From: Ornithodoros turicata
Taxonomy: Eukaryota; Arthropoda; Arachnida; Ixodida; Argasidae
DNA length: 64,000 nucleotides
NCBI RefSeq assembly: GCF_037126465.1
Contig: NC_088209.1
Span: 11,416,052 to 11,480,051, forward strand
Direction of reading: 5' to 3'
Positions 50,089 to 61,048 of this stretch are shown piece by piece (positions within the stretch are counted from its first letter, which is position 1; every line of letters begins with the position of its first letter). Made by a program: the position numbers and the translations under genes. The notes beneath the pieces are model-generated. The model ran no database searches. It had not been told where the DNA came from and was given only the letters and a program-made list of their open reading frames with translations.

Positions 50089-53000
50089 TACAGGGTGTCC
50101 CAGAAAACGTGTCATTGAATTATAATAAAAAAACTACGCCACCTAGAATCATGCGTTCAACGGCCTTTGTTCTTATTAGGTTTTTGCCACCTTGTAAAGT
50201 TAATGTCATGTACCCAAAGTTTAATTATGCAAATATTTGCGAACTGAACTCGGAAATTTGCCAAGGGAAGGTCACTTTTTTACCCCACCAATATGAAGAG
50301 CGTGCCGAATTCACTCAAATTCATGATAATTGGCAGTGATATTCACGAGCTATCCCATAGGAAAAAAATAGCCGAATATCACGCTTTTCGGAGCACCGGA
50401 CCATAACGCGCGATGTCTTTTTGAGCGCAATCGCTCTCCGTGCGACGAAAGGAGGTTCCGAAGCCAGCCCACAGAGTGATAGTAGAAAAAGTAACAGTTC
50501 CTAAAATTGGGAGAGGGAAAGCATTATCCCAGCGAAAGTCGGACGTGATAAGCCATGCCTGCGTTATCTCTTTCTGCGATGCCGGGGTGGGCTGGGTTTC
50601 CAACCTCCTTTCGTCGGACTGACACAGATTGCGCTGAGAAATTCATCGTGCGCTATTCTGTGCGACCTCCGTAGTGCATGATGTTCGGCTTTTTTTTTTC
50701 GGTGGGATAGCTCCTGAATATCCCTGTCAATTATCATTAATTTGAGTAAATTAGACACGCTCTTCACATTGGTCGGGTAAAAAAGTGACCTTTACTAGGC
50801 AAATTTCCGACTTAAGCTCGCAAAAATTTACATAATTAAACTTAGGTCACACGACATTCACATGAGGAGGTGGCAAAAACCCAGTAACAACAAATACCGT
50901 TGACCGCATTATTCTAGGTGGTGTAGTTTTTTATTATAATTCAATGACACGTTTTCTGGGACACCCTGTATATGGCATGCCGATTTCTGTCACGAAGCAG
51001 ACGAGAGCTGCCGAGAACGATATACTGGCGACCAATAAGGTGACACAGAACGGCCACGCCTCCTGAATTTTCGTCTGCTTTGGACGATGGAATGCCACAT
51101 GTGGTGGGAACATGAAAATCGTGCACGCTGACGGGGCGGCGGAAATGCACCTCTACTTCCGCCGCCCGTCCACGACGTCGCGTCGTGCGTCGCTAAGTGA
51201 GAACTGGCCCTAAGGAGACCGAACTCTGCCGCACACCGTTGAGACAGCATGGTCCCGATTCCTGGAGTGTGTGGCCGCGGCGTGGCGCTCGCGCTCCGTC
51301 AGGTACTTGCTCCTCTAAAACGAGGTTCTCGTAATGGGCTGTTTGAGGTGTACTAGTGAGTGTACTAGTGTGTCCAGTGCGAGAATGAAAAAATATTTTG
51401 ATAAGTAAACGCGATTGTCGTGTATCAAGGAACGATCTCTCTATTTTTCGCCTACAGCTTTGATTGGTGCAAAGCGACACGCATTTATTTTACAATGTGC
51501 GGAAGCAGCCATGAAAGGGGCTCAGCGTTTGCTTGAAAGGAGCATTAAAGTGGTATCTAACATGGCCCAAAACTGCTGTCATCTTGTAAAGCAGTATGTG
51601 AAAAGCATTCCCACAAAATATTTCTGTCCAAAGTTGTATCACCACGGTGCAATTAATTTGGAAAGTCGCTGCCGCGGTGACAGGCCGGAGCGCTCCAACT
51701 GCAGACCACACCCACTCTAGTGTGACGTTCGTGGTAGAGAGCCCCTCATTCGTTCGTAGGAAAAACCGTCTGCTACGAACATTGCTAGCCGCTTCTTGTT
51801 GATTTCTATTATTTATATGATTTATATCACGTTTTCTTTTAAAGAAGAAGCATATACGCAGCCTGAGAAAATAAGATTACGATCACAAGAGTAATATATC
51901 CGTGGCTTCTGTGCAATCTCAGAATTCACAGCAGCAGAAAGCTATTGCGAAGCTGTATTGTGGAAGCGGTATTGTGGCGCCACCTGTTAGCCACTGAACC
52001 AACTGCAAAACTGTCGGACAGGCTGCACACTGTCGAGAAGCACGGGTTTTTTGCTGTACAAACGCAGTTAATTTCGGGCTGCACCACTCGTTCTTCCCGC
52101 GGTGCCTGCGGTCCCAAAAAATCGTGGTTGTGTCGTTGACAGCCTTCAAACCCTCCGTTTCGGACATCACGAAGCCGGAGAACGCATGGCGTCTCCCAAG
52201 CGGTAGCAGACGCTCCGTCCTGGGCGATGTTGCTCACCTCGATCATGTGATCCCAAGTCCAATGAGGAGCGTCTTCACCACTTGCATCACATAGTGACGT
52301 GTGTGGTGGCGCTCATCACGTGCCTATCGTGAAGGCGAAGGAGGGTGTTTCGCGCGCGGGAGGTTCGGGGAGCTATTGCAGGCGTCCCAATTTAGCTACG
52401 GTTGCACTAATTGTGGGAAAACTGTTTTCGGCCGCCTAACATTCCATACTGACCAAAAACAGAAAAAAAGTTGTGGGCCTCTAGACTGCTCCTTGAAGGC
52501 TTGAGTGTCTCCATAAGTGTTCAGCGCTCGCAGTTCAGAAGCACAGCCGGCACCGGGATTAGAACCCGGGTACCTCCCAGTCCAGACGTGACATGGCGAG
52601 CAGGCTAACCACTGATCCACGCGAGCGCGTCCTCTTCTGTGGCTTATCTTGACCAGAAAGCGGTTGACCTGGCCAGAAGATAATCGCCTACCCAAATGGT
52701 GTCCTTCCCTAGAAAGCACGTGGCTCCCATGAACATGCCTCTTCAGTTTTCCTTTACCTGATTTCGCTGAAGCAAACAGGCTCTGAAGCAACAGTGAACA
52801 ACAACAACAACGAGGGCGACACTCTACCCTGTTCCTGGTAGTGATGTGAGGAATGAAATAATGAACCCCTTCACCATAAGGATCGAAGTCCGATTTTGTC
52901 CAGAAATATCAAAGGGAGCGCAGAGCATTGGTGGGCTGGAGTTGGCTAGGGACCATGCAATTTTGATAGGGAGAATGGCGAGGCGGAGACCCGGAGAGTG

Positions 53001-56000
53001 CGGTTCGAGAAGGTTGTTATAATGTGGGCAACGAAGAAGCATGTGTTCCAGAGCCTCTAGAGCACTGCAGTGACAGCATCTGGGAGAGTTAACTTGTCTC
53101 GAGCGGCAACGTCACTGAGCTGTAAAAGCCACATCGAGTGAGAAGGAAGCAGAAAGATGGGGAACACCGTTCTCTTCGCCACTTGTTGTATTTGCTGAGG
53201 CATGGCGCTACATGGCACTGACGGTGATGGAATCTCCTGCAGTGCATAAATCTTCTGATGTGGTACGGAACTTGTCAACGCGTGACATCACGGCGGGACT
53301 CTGCCGATACAACTGACTGGCGCTTTGGCCCGCTGTAATCGTGGCGTGCGGTCGTCTTTCGCAGGCCGCCACGCCACTCTCCTCCTCGGATGCAGACCGG
53401 CGCTGACGGTACTGTCACCCTAGGGTGCTAGATGGACAGCGCCGCTCCCAGCGTAGACGTACCCTCGGGTGCGAAAGCGGCGTGTTGGGTCGAACATTTG
53501 AATGTGCTCGCTGTTTGTTGCGCAGTAAAATTCAAACATGTTGCCAATAGGTATACACTTGTTTTCTACAATGGTCCACGGTCACACCTTGGTCTTCTTC
53601 TCGGAATCGGAACCTCGCCCTATATGGCGTCTGCTAGGGCAGGGTCTCCACCATGCGGGCGACGCCTGTCATCGAGGCACCCGATCTCATCCTCTCGCCC
53701 TGGAGTACAAGACGCTTTTATTTCGCAAAAAGGTAGTGCGTAGAAACAGTAACTGAGTTACACCTACAGTCGCAACGTCAAAGTAACTTAGTTACTTTAA
53801 ACTTACGCTTCAAAACGAACATGCCGAGTCAATGCAGCTCAATAAAGTTATTTATAAACGAACACGTGTGTTGCGGCGATTGCAGAGAGAAATGTGTGTG
53901 TCTTTCTTCTCAGTACATTTGTTTTTCCTCTATCTGGTGGGCTACAACTTCCGCTCACATTAGGTTAATTGTACTGTATTTTCATCCGTTGACGTTGATG
54001 TTAGCGAAAGGAAATTTCGTTATACCAAGAAACAGCTGGGTGCGACTGGCTGCCGTGAACAAAGCACAAAGTCTAAATGGGTTTCCTAGCGGGGGGCAGA
54101 GGATATGTTTGATGACGATAACCCTAAGGTTAGATTCATACGATGGATGTATCAACACTGTATCTATGGAGGGTATCAACACTATCCGGTCCGAACGTCA
54201 CTCGCAGGAAGGGCTATCGGCCGTCAAGTGCCAGTGCCGAAGGGGGGGGGGGCAGACGGGGCGCTTGCCCCCTGGCCCCCACCAGAAAAGGTCTTGTCCT
54301 AGGGAAATCTGTTTTGCATGGCTGAAACGGAAACTTGGTAAAAATCTGTCCTCCGTTCGCGCATATCGACCCCGTATATAACACATTGGATAGACATAGA
54401 ATACACGAGGGAGCCCGCACAGCACAGTGCCCCGGGGCCCCCACCGCTGTAAATCTGGCACTGTCAAGCGCATTTTCTCGTTAGCAACGCTTATCTCACA
54501 CGTTGTGGGCGATATAAGAATATTTATAAGAGAAATAATGGGGCGTTTTTCTCGACAAGTTCAGTTTTTCGCTCAAATATGTTATCCAAAAAGCGCATAT
54601 TGCGGGTGTTAACGTGCAAGTGAAGGCTACTAACAGTGGTCGCATGAGCAACTGTGGTGGGTCTTGCGACATTCTACAGGGCTGGTCACACCAACTGTGT
54701 GGAAAGCCCCGGCGAGTGTTGTGCAGCTTTGTGAGACCCCCGAAAAGCATAAATCGACAAATACTAATGAATCCTTCAAATACTATAGTAAGCTAGTCTC
54801 ACATTTTAACAATTATCGGGGGAGGGGGGGGGCAGGATGTTCTAACACTCAGGTTTTACCGTCACACAATGTTTCTATGAATAGTGTATAGGAGTATCCA
54901 GCATGCCGTGCAGTATTCCTGGAAATATCCACCTCCGATACGATATTCCTACATTTCAACCGCTTCCCTATTATACCAAGATTGACAATTTCATAGGGTC
55001 AATAGTACTACGGATGGTGCGCTGCCTTTTTTACAGCAATTCGGGTTCTGTGTGCATCATGACGTCATATAGGTTATGAAAAGCTGATTACTTCTCTTCT
55101 TCACCATTTCAGAATTGGTACCTGTCCGGGAGAGCCATCCTAATAGCACCATGCATATATGGCGCCCGTACACAGTGTACTTTGTTGGCGACAGGCACTT
55201 CGACCCCCTCCAACGAGTTGTACCCAGATCCGGAAATATTACGCAGTTTGACCTATATGCACAGTCATATCTAAATATGGTACGTTCATCTTTTATTTCA
55301 TACTGGGAGGTTGGGGGTTGGCAATATACATTTCTTAGAGGGAAAGGTCTGTCAGAGCAAATTTCATACTGCGTCCAAGGTCAGTGTAATGGTGAGTAAA
55401 TGTGAGAGCACCGCAGCAGTTTTTGGATTCGCGGGTAGAAGGACAGTTTCACTGAGGGTATTGTGAAAACCTAAGCTTCCACTAAAAAAAGAAAAAGAAT
55501 GACTGGAAGCACTGCTCTGAAGACCAGCTTTAATGGACTCCGTCGAACCCCGAAAAAAGAAAGAGAGAGAGAGTGAAAATAAAGAAGACAAATTCGAACA
55601 ATAGGTGCATTCTTTTCGCTTGCACATCCTGCACCAGATCTGAACTGGGTTATTTGCGTGCTGCACTTTCCTGCTGAAAAGAAAGGCATTACTACTAAAA
55701 TTCCTTTCAGCTGGAAAGTGCAGCTCCCGCAAACCCATCTTGCGTGGAGTCCAAGGTAGCGCAACCTAGTACAAGTGAAAAGAATGCACATAGTAAGTAA
55801 GGAAGCGCACGGGCTTCCTTGCCGCTTCGGACTTGCTTGACACTCTGTGAAAACTTCGGTGACATTGTGTTCGCACTATATCTGATTATTCTGCAGTGAG
55901 TGTTTCTTGGCGTCGAACGTCTCCCACTTTCCTTTCCCCCTTTTTCCTTTATGCTTTATCCTGCTACACCCACTCTACCCCTTTCTTGTTTCCTGTTTTT

Positions 56001-56369
56001 GGTTGTTTGTTTGTTTGTTCTTCTATTTTTCGTAGCTAACCTTTTTCTTTCTTTTTTTTTTCACCCACAAACGCGTTCTGGAGTAGCCAGTTTTGACTGC
56101 GTCGGGACTAACCTCTCCATATTTTTCTTTCTTTTTCCAATCCAATCCCAGCGCACGGAAAACACCACGAAGCTGTCCTCGTCTTTCTCTTCATCTCTTA
56201 TACCCCAAAACGCACTGTCGCACACAATCTGGATCGGTTCCGCAATCCTTGTTACCGCAAATCCCGCTGGGCACCCTGCGTCGTCCGCACTTCACGTTCG
56301 TCATACAGGTTTTCATTCACAGCCGTGTGGCGGAAGTTTTACACAATACCCTCTGAAGTTTCACATTAG
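48537..56369 (+). CDS. Candidate secreted protein, three exons, 193 residues
   Basis: Exons 48537-48621, 55113-55391 and 56152-56369 (stop TAG 56367-56369) join in phase 1 throughout. Exon 1 encodes MLHTFSAVYLAFILALCTTV, a textbook signal peptide, followed by a gtaagt donor. Exon 2 (acceptor cttcaccatttcag, donor gtgagt) encodes N-glycosylation sites at about residues 39 (NST) and 70 (NIT), FDLYAQSYLNMVR, and cysteines in SYCVQGQCNG. Exon 3 follows a strong pyrimidine tract (ccaatcccag), adds NPCYRKSRWAPCV and ends FYTIPSEVSH. Size and signal are reminiscent of secreted tick proteins such as lipocalins, but I see no diagnostic motif. Exon 3 is the weakest part. The 6.5-kb first intron could hide further symmetric exons. 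Confidence 0.5.
49971..51210. mobile_element. Harbinger-like MITE with TAA duplication, split by a nested MITE
   Basis: Inverted ends gggtcagttctcgctttggc and agtgagaactggccc are flanked by TAA (49968-49970 and 51211-51213). It shares its body with the composite at 37855-38562. The element is interrupted at 50091-50968 by another transposon; its own sequence totals about 360 bp. PIF/Harbinger is inferred from the TAA duplication only. Confidence 0.75.
50091..50968. mobile_element. Complete 878-bp fold-back MITE (CAGGGTGTCCCAG family)
   Basis: Perfect terminal pair cagggtgtcccagaaaacgt and acgttttctgggacaccctg, flanked by TA within a (TA)n tract. Arms of about 400 bp are inverted copies. This is the reference copy for the partial elements at 2168-2785 and 5815-6147. 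No coding capacity. Confidence 0.88.
52440..52630 (-). mobile_element. tRNA-derived SINE
   Basis: On the minus strand from 52630: a tRNA-like head with an A-box-like tggatcagtggttagcctgc and a B box ggttctaatccc, ending in ccggtgccggc, then a non-tRNA body. The acceptor stem does not close and there is no terminator right after, so it is not a functional tRNA. tRNA-derived SINEs (e.g. Ruka) are known in ixodid ticks; whether this is that family was not checked. The 3' limit is approximate. Confidence 0.6.
52794..53300 (-). pseudogene. Non-LTR retrotransposon 3' end with zinc-knuckle and (GTT)n tail
   Basis: The minus strand reads PRCCHCSALEALEHMLLRCP followed by HYNNL, the Cys/His motif near the C-terminus of I/R1-type LINE ORF2. 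It then reads to a stop near 52824, followed by a short 3' end with gttgttgttgttgttca (52797-52811 on the + strand as caacaacaac), a typical simple-repeat tail. Upstream parts are missing. Confidence 0.7.
53301..55112. other. Intronic spacer of the secreted-protein candidate
   Basis: A 186-codon frame at 53821-54381 and its neighbours have low-complexity Gly/Pro runs (poly-G near 54241) and no domain. taactgagttac-type motifs near 53750-53800 look like a hAT MITE scrap. No exon could be supported. Confidence 0.4.
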
Positions 56370-56835
56370 AAGAACACATTGGCCTAGGATGTCTTCCTGA
56401 AAGAAAATTAATACAAATGCCATTTCATCTATTTGGGCATTTGTCGATGTTCCATTCTTCGTGCGGGCCGCTATCATGGCCGCCATCTTGCCCGCACGGA
56501 ACAAGCAGAGCGAGTAGCGAGAAGGCGAGGGTGAAAGGCGGCCACTGCGCCTGCGCCGACCCTCCGTGATGTCTGTAATCACGTTCACGAACGGGGGACA
56601 AGTGTCTGCGTTGTTGATCTCCGTCGTCGAGACTCGCTTTGTCCGCACCGGAGGACGATCACAATCGCTGCCCAATCACGATCGCGCGGGATGTCGATCC
56701 TGCATCAGTGCGTTTTCGGTATTAGTCCACCAATCAAAGAAAAACGCGCAACGGAGGGGAAGAGGCATATGTTTAATGCCTGGGGAAAGGTTAGTCGTAC
56801 AAGAGACTTGCTATCTCACCCCAGCAAACGATTAA

Positions 56836-57434
56836 AGGTACTATAAAGCAGTCGAAGTGCAACATCATGTTTTGTGTGCCCTGAATTGTGTACGTCTCCA
56901 GGAGTAAAATGCCGCAAAATTTTCTCACATAGACGTTATAGCTCCCGAAAAAATGCAAATTTAAATCTACTGGCAACACTGTGGCGAAGCGGACCGACGA
57001 AACGCCAACTCCGCCAAGTACGGCGGCGAAAATGTCTCATGCGCACGACTCTGGGCCAAACAGAGCGACGTACGATAGCAGCGCCACGGTGCTGAAACAA
57101 GGCCCAGGTATAGCCGTTTAGCTACTGAGTGCAAGATTCGGCTTTTGTTTATTTTCTTTCGCACAAATTACATTTTCTCAAAAGGTAGTATTTGCAAATC
57201 CCAACAGGAAAGCCATCTGTTTATCGGTCTCCTTGTTTACAGGGTTGCTTGACAAATTGAGGACTTCTTCCCACCAGGCGTCGCCACGATATTCTTGACT
57301 GCGTTTTTATTTACCAATTAGAAATACATAGAGTAAACTCCTACGCATATTACTTGTTGTGCTGAACCTTTGAGTCTAGCACTCTCACGTCATGCTGATT
57401 GCATAAGTTCGACCTCGACTGCTTTATAGTACCT
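56836..57434. mobile_element. 599-bp MITE flanked by TTAA
   Basis: Inverted ends aggtactataaagcagtcga and tcgactgctttatagtacct sit between TTAA copies at 56832-56835 and 57435-57438. A TTAA target suggests a piggyBac-type origin, but no transposase was seen. It lies 470 bp after the secreted-protein stop codon. Confidence 0.78.
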
Positions 57435-58065
57435 TTAATATCCCTGGAACATCCCTACAAGGTCGCGAACGTCCTGAATATCTCGACATCCGTAGGATAT
57501 CTATGGGATATCGCACAATTTCAATGCGTGTTGGGCTTACTCCAGTAAACGACAGGTGTCCCTGGTACGTTGGAAGGATTTCGCGCTCTGGATGTTTGAA
57601 TGCCCCATGACAGGCAGCCTGCAGATCCTAGGGATATCTATGGGGATCCAGGAAAGATTTGTTCGTCCTTATAGAGACGGTAACCTGAATTAAAAACAGA
57701 GTAGTTGATAGGAAGGGATGTCGGAAATGTTGGGCATACTGTGAGTTGATGCAGAAACACAGGAATTGCGAAGATACATCCTCATCACCGTTACAAATGG
57801 TTTACGCCACGCTACTCCTAACGAACGTGTGCGTAACGATTTCTATTTCAGTATATGTTCCATCAAGCTCACAAATAGAGGTTACTGCGGGTTTTCCCAA
57901 GTGGTCCAAGTAAGGCGGGCAGGGTTCGGCACTTGTGCTGGCAGGTCCCACAGTGTTGCTGTACAGTGATCAATCCTGTTAGGCTAAGGTAATGTTTTGT
58001 TCCCCAAATGGGAACAATAGTATCAAATAGGTTAAAACACACAAATATTATTTGCTGGTACACAG

Positions 58066-59176
58066 TTGCAGTGTTCTCTACGCACTCTACGCACACCAAA
58101 TATCTGAAGCACAAAATTTTTAAAAGCAAAATATGTACGATATTCGTAATCTTCCTTATATATCCAAATATCCGTGACAGACGTTGCAGGGACTTTCAGT
58201 GGATCTACAAACATGGCAGAAATGCTAGTCGCTGGGATATCGCATGGATGTAAAGGGATCTGTGGCACACTCCACTGGATATCCAAATGTCCCGGGCAGG
58301 ATATCTTACGGACATTTGCTGTATGTATCTGGTTTGCTGGGCCCCCAAATAAAAACCGTAAGAGCTGTCGCTAGCTATGTTTGCAATCAAAATGCGTGTA
58401 TATCAGAAGTATAGTCACTGAGGGACCGAAGTTGGCGAAGTCGGTACATGACAAGTTCACTCCGCCGCAGCCACAAACACAGACAAAAGGCACACACAAG
58501 GCAGGACGAACTGCAACTCATGACTGCTTTACTGTTCAATACATACACACTCTTAAAAACCAGAGCAGGTACACGTTCCCCAACCCATTCGACCTACTTT
58601 TTGAGATAATACAATTCCTCCTGGATGAGGGTCATAGAGGGAGCGCTGACACATTTTTCCCTTTTTTCGGGAATGAGAAAGGCTTCATATCTCTCTGGAT
58701 CCCGTTGTTAAACCCCATTGGAGCGCTGTTCTCAAATCTATGAAGTGCCTTCAAGCCTGCCTAGCGTGGAAAAGAAGTCGAGAAACTGTGCATTTCTAGA
58801 ACACTTTAGTCGTATGGCGTTACCAGTTCGAAGACCAACACAATGTAACGTCTGCCATAAGAACCACTCATTTGAAAGCGGAGGCATCATCACCCGAAGA
58901 CAGTTTGCAATGTGGTAATGTATTTATTTGTCGTCACTTCAAATTTAGCACGTAATGCATTGATGACATAGACAAGTGTTCTATAATGGGCGAAAGATGT
59001 TGCCATATGGTTGCTTTGCTGGCAACCCTTTCATTGTTCGTATTTTGTGTCCGGTATCATCGTCACATATCAACGGCGATGTTGCAGTGTTCTCTATGCA
59101 CTCTACGAACAGCAAATGTCTGATGCACACAATTTTTAAAAGCAAAATATGTACGATATTCGTAATCTCCCTTATA
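58066..59176. repeat. 95-bp direct duplication around a Penelope fragment
   Basis: 58066-58160 (ttgcagtgttctcta to cttata) recurs at 59082-59176 with about ten differences. The second copy is followed after 24 bases by the Penelope element's truncated 3' end at 59201; the first copy precedes the inverted terminal piece at 58453. Confidence 0.75.
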
Positions 59177-59219
59177 GGGTGTAGTAGGGTGTGTATGTAG
59201 GTTCCCCAACCCATTCGAC

Positions 59220-60490
59220 CTACTTTTTGAGATAATACAATTCCTCCTGGATGAGGGTTATAGAAGGAGCGCTGACACATTTTTCACTTTTTTCGGGAAT
59301 CAGAAAGGCTTCATATATCTCTGGATCCCGCTGAGATCGGAGATTGATTTCTATGGAAGTTTTATCAAAGGAAGGCCAGCATCCACATCTATCACAATGG
59401 AATGCCAAGTGACCCGACGGGGTCATCCTTTTCAACAACGTCGCATGTTCACGTAACCTAGTGTTGTTACACCTGCCCGTCTGGCCGATGTACAACCTTC
59501 CACGGGACAATGGAATACTATAAACCACACCCTGGCGGTAATCAACCCACCTGCTTTTGTGTTTGGTGTTACACACCTGTCTTTTTAGCCACTTGTTCAC
59601 CTTAGGGCAAAGACTATACAACTTGCGAGGGGCTGAGATAACTACACAGACATTACGTCTAACGCCTACTTCCTTCATGTTATGTGTGCGTCCTTGAAAA
59701 TAGGGAATAGAGACCGGTCTGCCCTCCACACGCTTCCCACCAACTTTCGGTAAGCCCTTACATTTGCGAACAAGGCCCTCCGTCACAGAGATGAGTAGAT
59801 CCTAGGGTAACCCGCAACCCGCATTTTTTTCCAGCTGAGATTCGAAACTCCCCTGAATTACGTGTTTCCAGGACTCTTCCAACGAAGCCCAAGAGGCTGA
59901 AGTGTCAACAGTTATCTTAACAATTTTGAAATGCGCCGAATAATACGGCAGTACCATCTTTTTGACCTATGGTGGAAAGCCCAACAAATATGGTCGTGTC
60001 CCACACCTAATTTCAAGTAAAAAAAAATGGAGGGTACCCTCCACCGGTAACTCAAATGTGAACCTCAGGCCTGGTGCACAGGCACTAAACAAATCTAACC
60101 AGGCCTGAACATGATTGCCCAGTAACAGGTGACCCTAAACTTGAATCAAGAAAAATGAGAAAATCATCAACGTAGTGAAAAACTTTCACTCGATGTTTGG
60201 CATTCATCATGTTCTGTATGAAGACATCACATTGACCTAAGTATATGTCAACTAGTACAGGAGATGAACAAGAACCTATGGGGGTGCCACTCTTTTGTAA
60301 AAACAATTCACCTTCCACTTCCACCACAGTTGCAGTGAATATTACTCTTAACAACTCCAAAAAGATAGAAAGACTGACTCCTGTACCATTCTGAAAAGCC
60401 ACCGTCCCAGAACTCTCAACCAAGTTCTGTACCGCTTGAAGCATAGGGGTCTGAGGCACAGAATAGAAGACATAGTGTTGTGTAGTTACC
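59220..60490 (-). pseudogene. Penelope-like RT and GIY-YIG endonuclease, 5'-truncated
   Basis: RT part: TQHYVFYSVPQTPMLQAVQN-like lead, LFLQKSGTPIGSCSSPVLVD, then VKVFHYVDDFLIFLDS, with the catalytic YVDD intact. The C-terminal part (59786-59220) reads SLCPKVNKWL, GVVYSIPLSRGRLYIGQTGR with the GIY-YIG core (VVY...YIG), the conserved Arg in NTRLREHA, and ends LIQEELYYLKK. Frame breaks lie between 60085 and 59786. Replication would be by target-primed reverse transcription; this copy lacks its N-terminus. Confidence 0.85.
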
Positions 60491-60907
60491 TCAGCCCCTT
60501 GCAAGTTGTATAGTCTTTGTCCTAAGGTGAACAAGCGACAAAAAAGACATGTGTGTAACACCAAACAGAAAAACAGGATCGTTGATTGCCGCCAGGGTGT
60601 GGTTTATAGTATTCCATTGTCCCGTGGAAGGGTGTACATCGGCCAGACGGGCAGGTTTATCAACACTAGGTTACGTGAACATGCCACGTTGTTGAAAAGG
60701 ATGGCCCCGTCGGGTCACTTGGCATTCCATTGTGATAGATGTGGATGCTCACCTTCCTTTGATAAAACATTAATAGAAATCAGTCTCCGATCGCAGCGGG
60801 ATCCAGAGATATATGAAGCCTTTCTGGTTCCCGAAAAAAGGGGAAAATGTGTCAGCGCTCCCTCTATCGCCCTCATCCAGGAGGAATCGTATTATCTCAA
60901 AAAGTAG
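60490..60907 (+). pseudogene. Penelope-like GIY-YIG domain, inverted partial copy
   Basis: Open frame SLCPKVNKRQKRHVCN, then GVVYSIPLSRGRVYIGQTGR, NTRLREHATLLKRMAPSGHL, ending LIQEESYYLKK and a stop. It closely matches the minus-strand copy at 59220-59650, in opposite orientation. It begins exactly where the minus-strand RT is cut (about 60490), so the two were joined head to head. The GIY-YIG residues look intact, but the RT is absent. Confidence 0.85.
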
Positions 60908-61048
60908 GTCGGATGGGTTGGGCAACGTGTACCCGCTCTGGTATTTAAGAGTGTGTATGTATTGAACAGTAAAGCAGTCATGAGTTGCAGTTCGTCCTGT
61001 CTTGTGTGTGCCTTTTGTCTGTGTTTGTGGCTGCGGCGGGGTGAACTT

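Larger units (their letters stand above)
58453..61048. mobile_element. Penelope-like element, rearranged, with 252-bp inverted ends
   Basis: Outer inverted repeats 58453-58704 and 60797-61048 each contain the end of the GIY-YIG coding region plus 3' flank. Inside, a minus-strand copy runs from RT (60490-60085) to GIY-YIG (about 59610-59220), and a plus-strand GIY-YIG copy runs 60490-60907. RT and GIY-YIG on one element is specific to Penelope-like elements, as are terminal copies in inverted arrangement. The 5' part of the RT is missing on the minus copy. Confidence 0.88.

Noticed and set aside
52546..52630. tRNA-like sequence with A and B boxes on the minus strand
   Set aside because: The acceptor stem does not pair properly and the sequence continues into a SINE-like body with no terminator, so it is a SINE head rather than a tRNA gene.
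53821..54381. 186-codon open frame on the + strand
   Set aside because: No domain, overlaps competing frames on both strands, and includes Gly/Pro runs derived from a poly-G tract.
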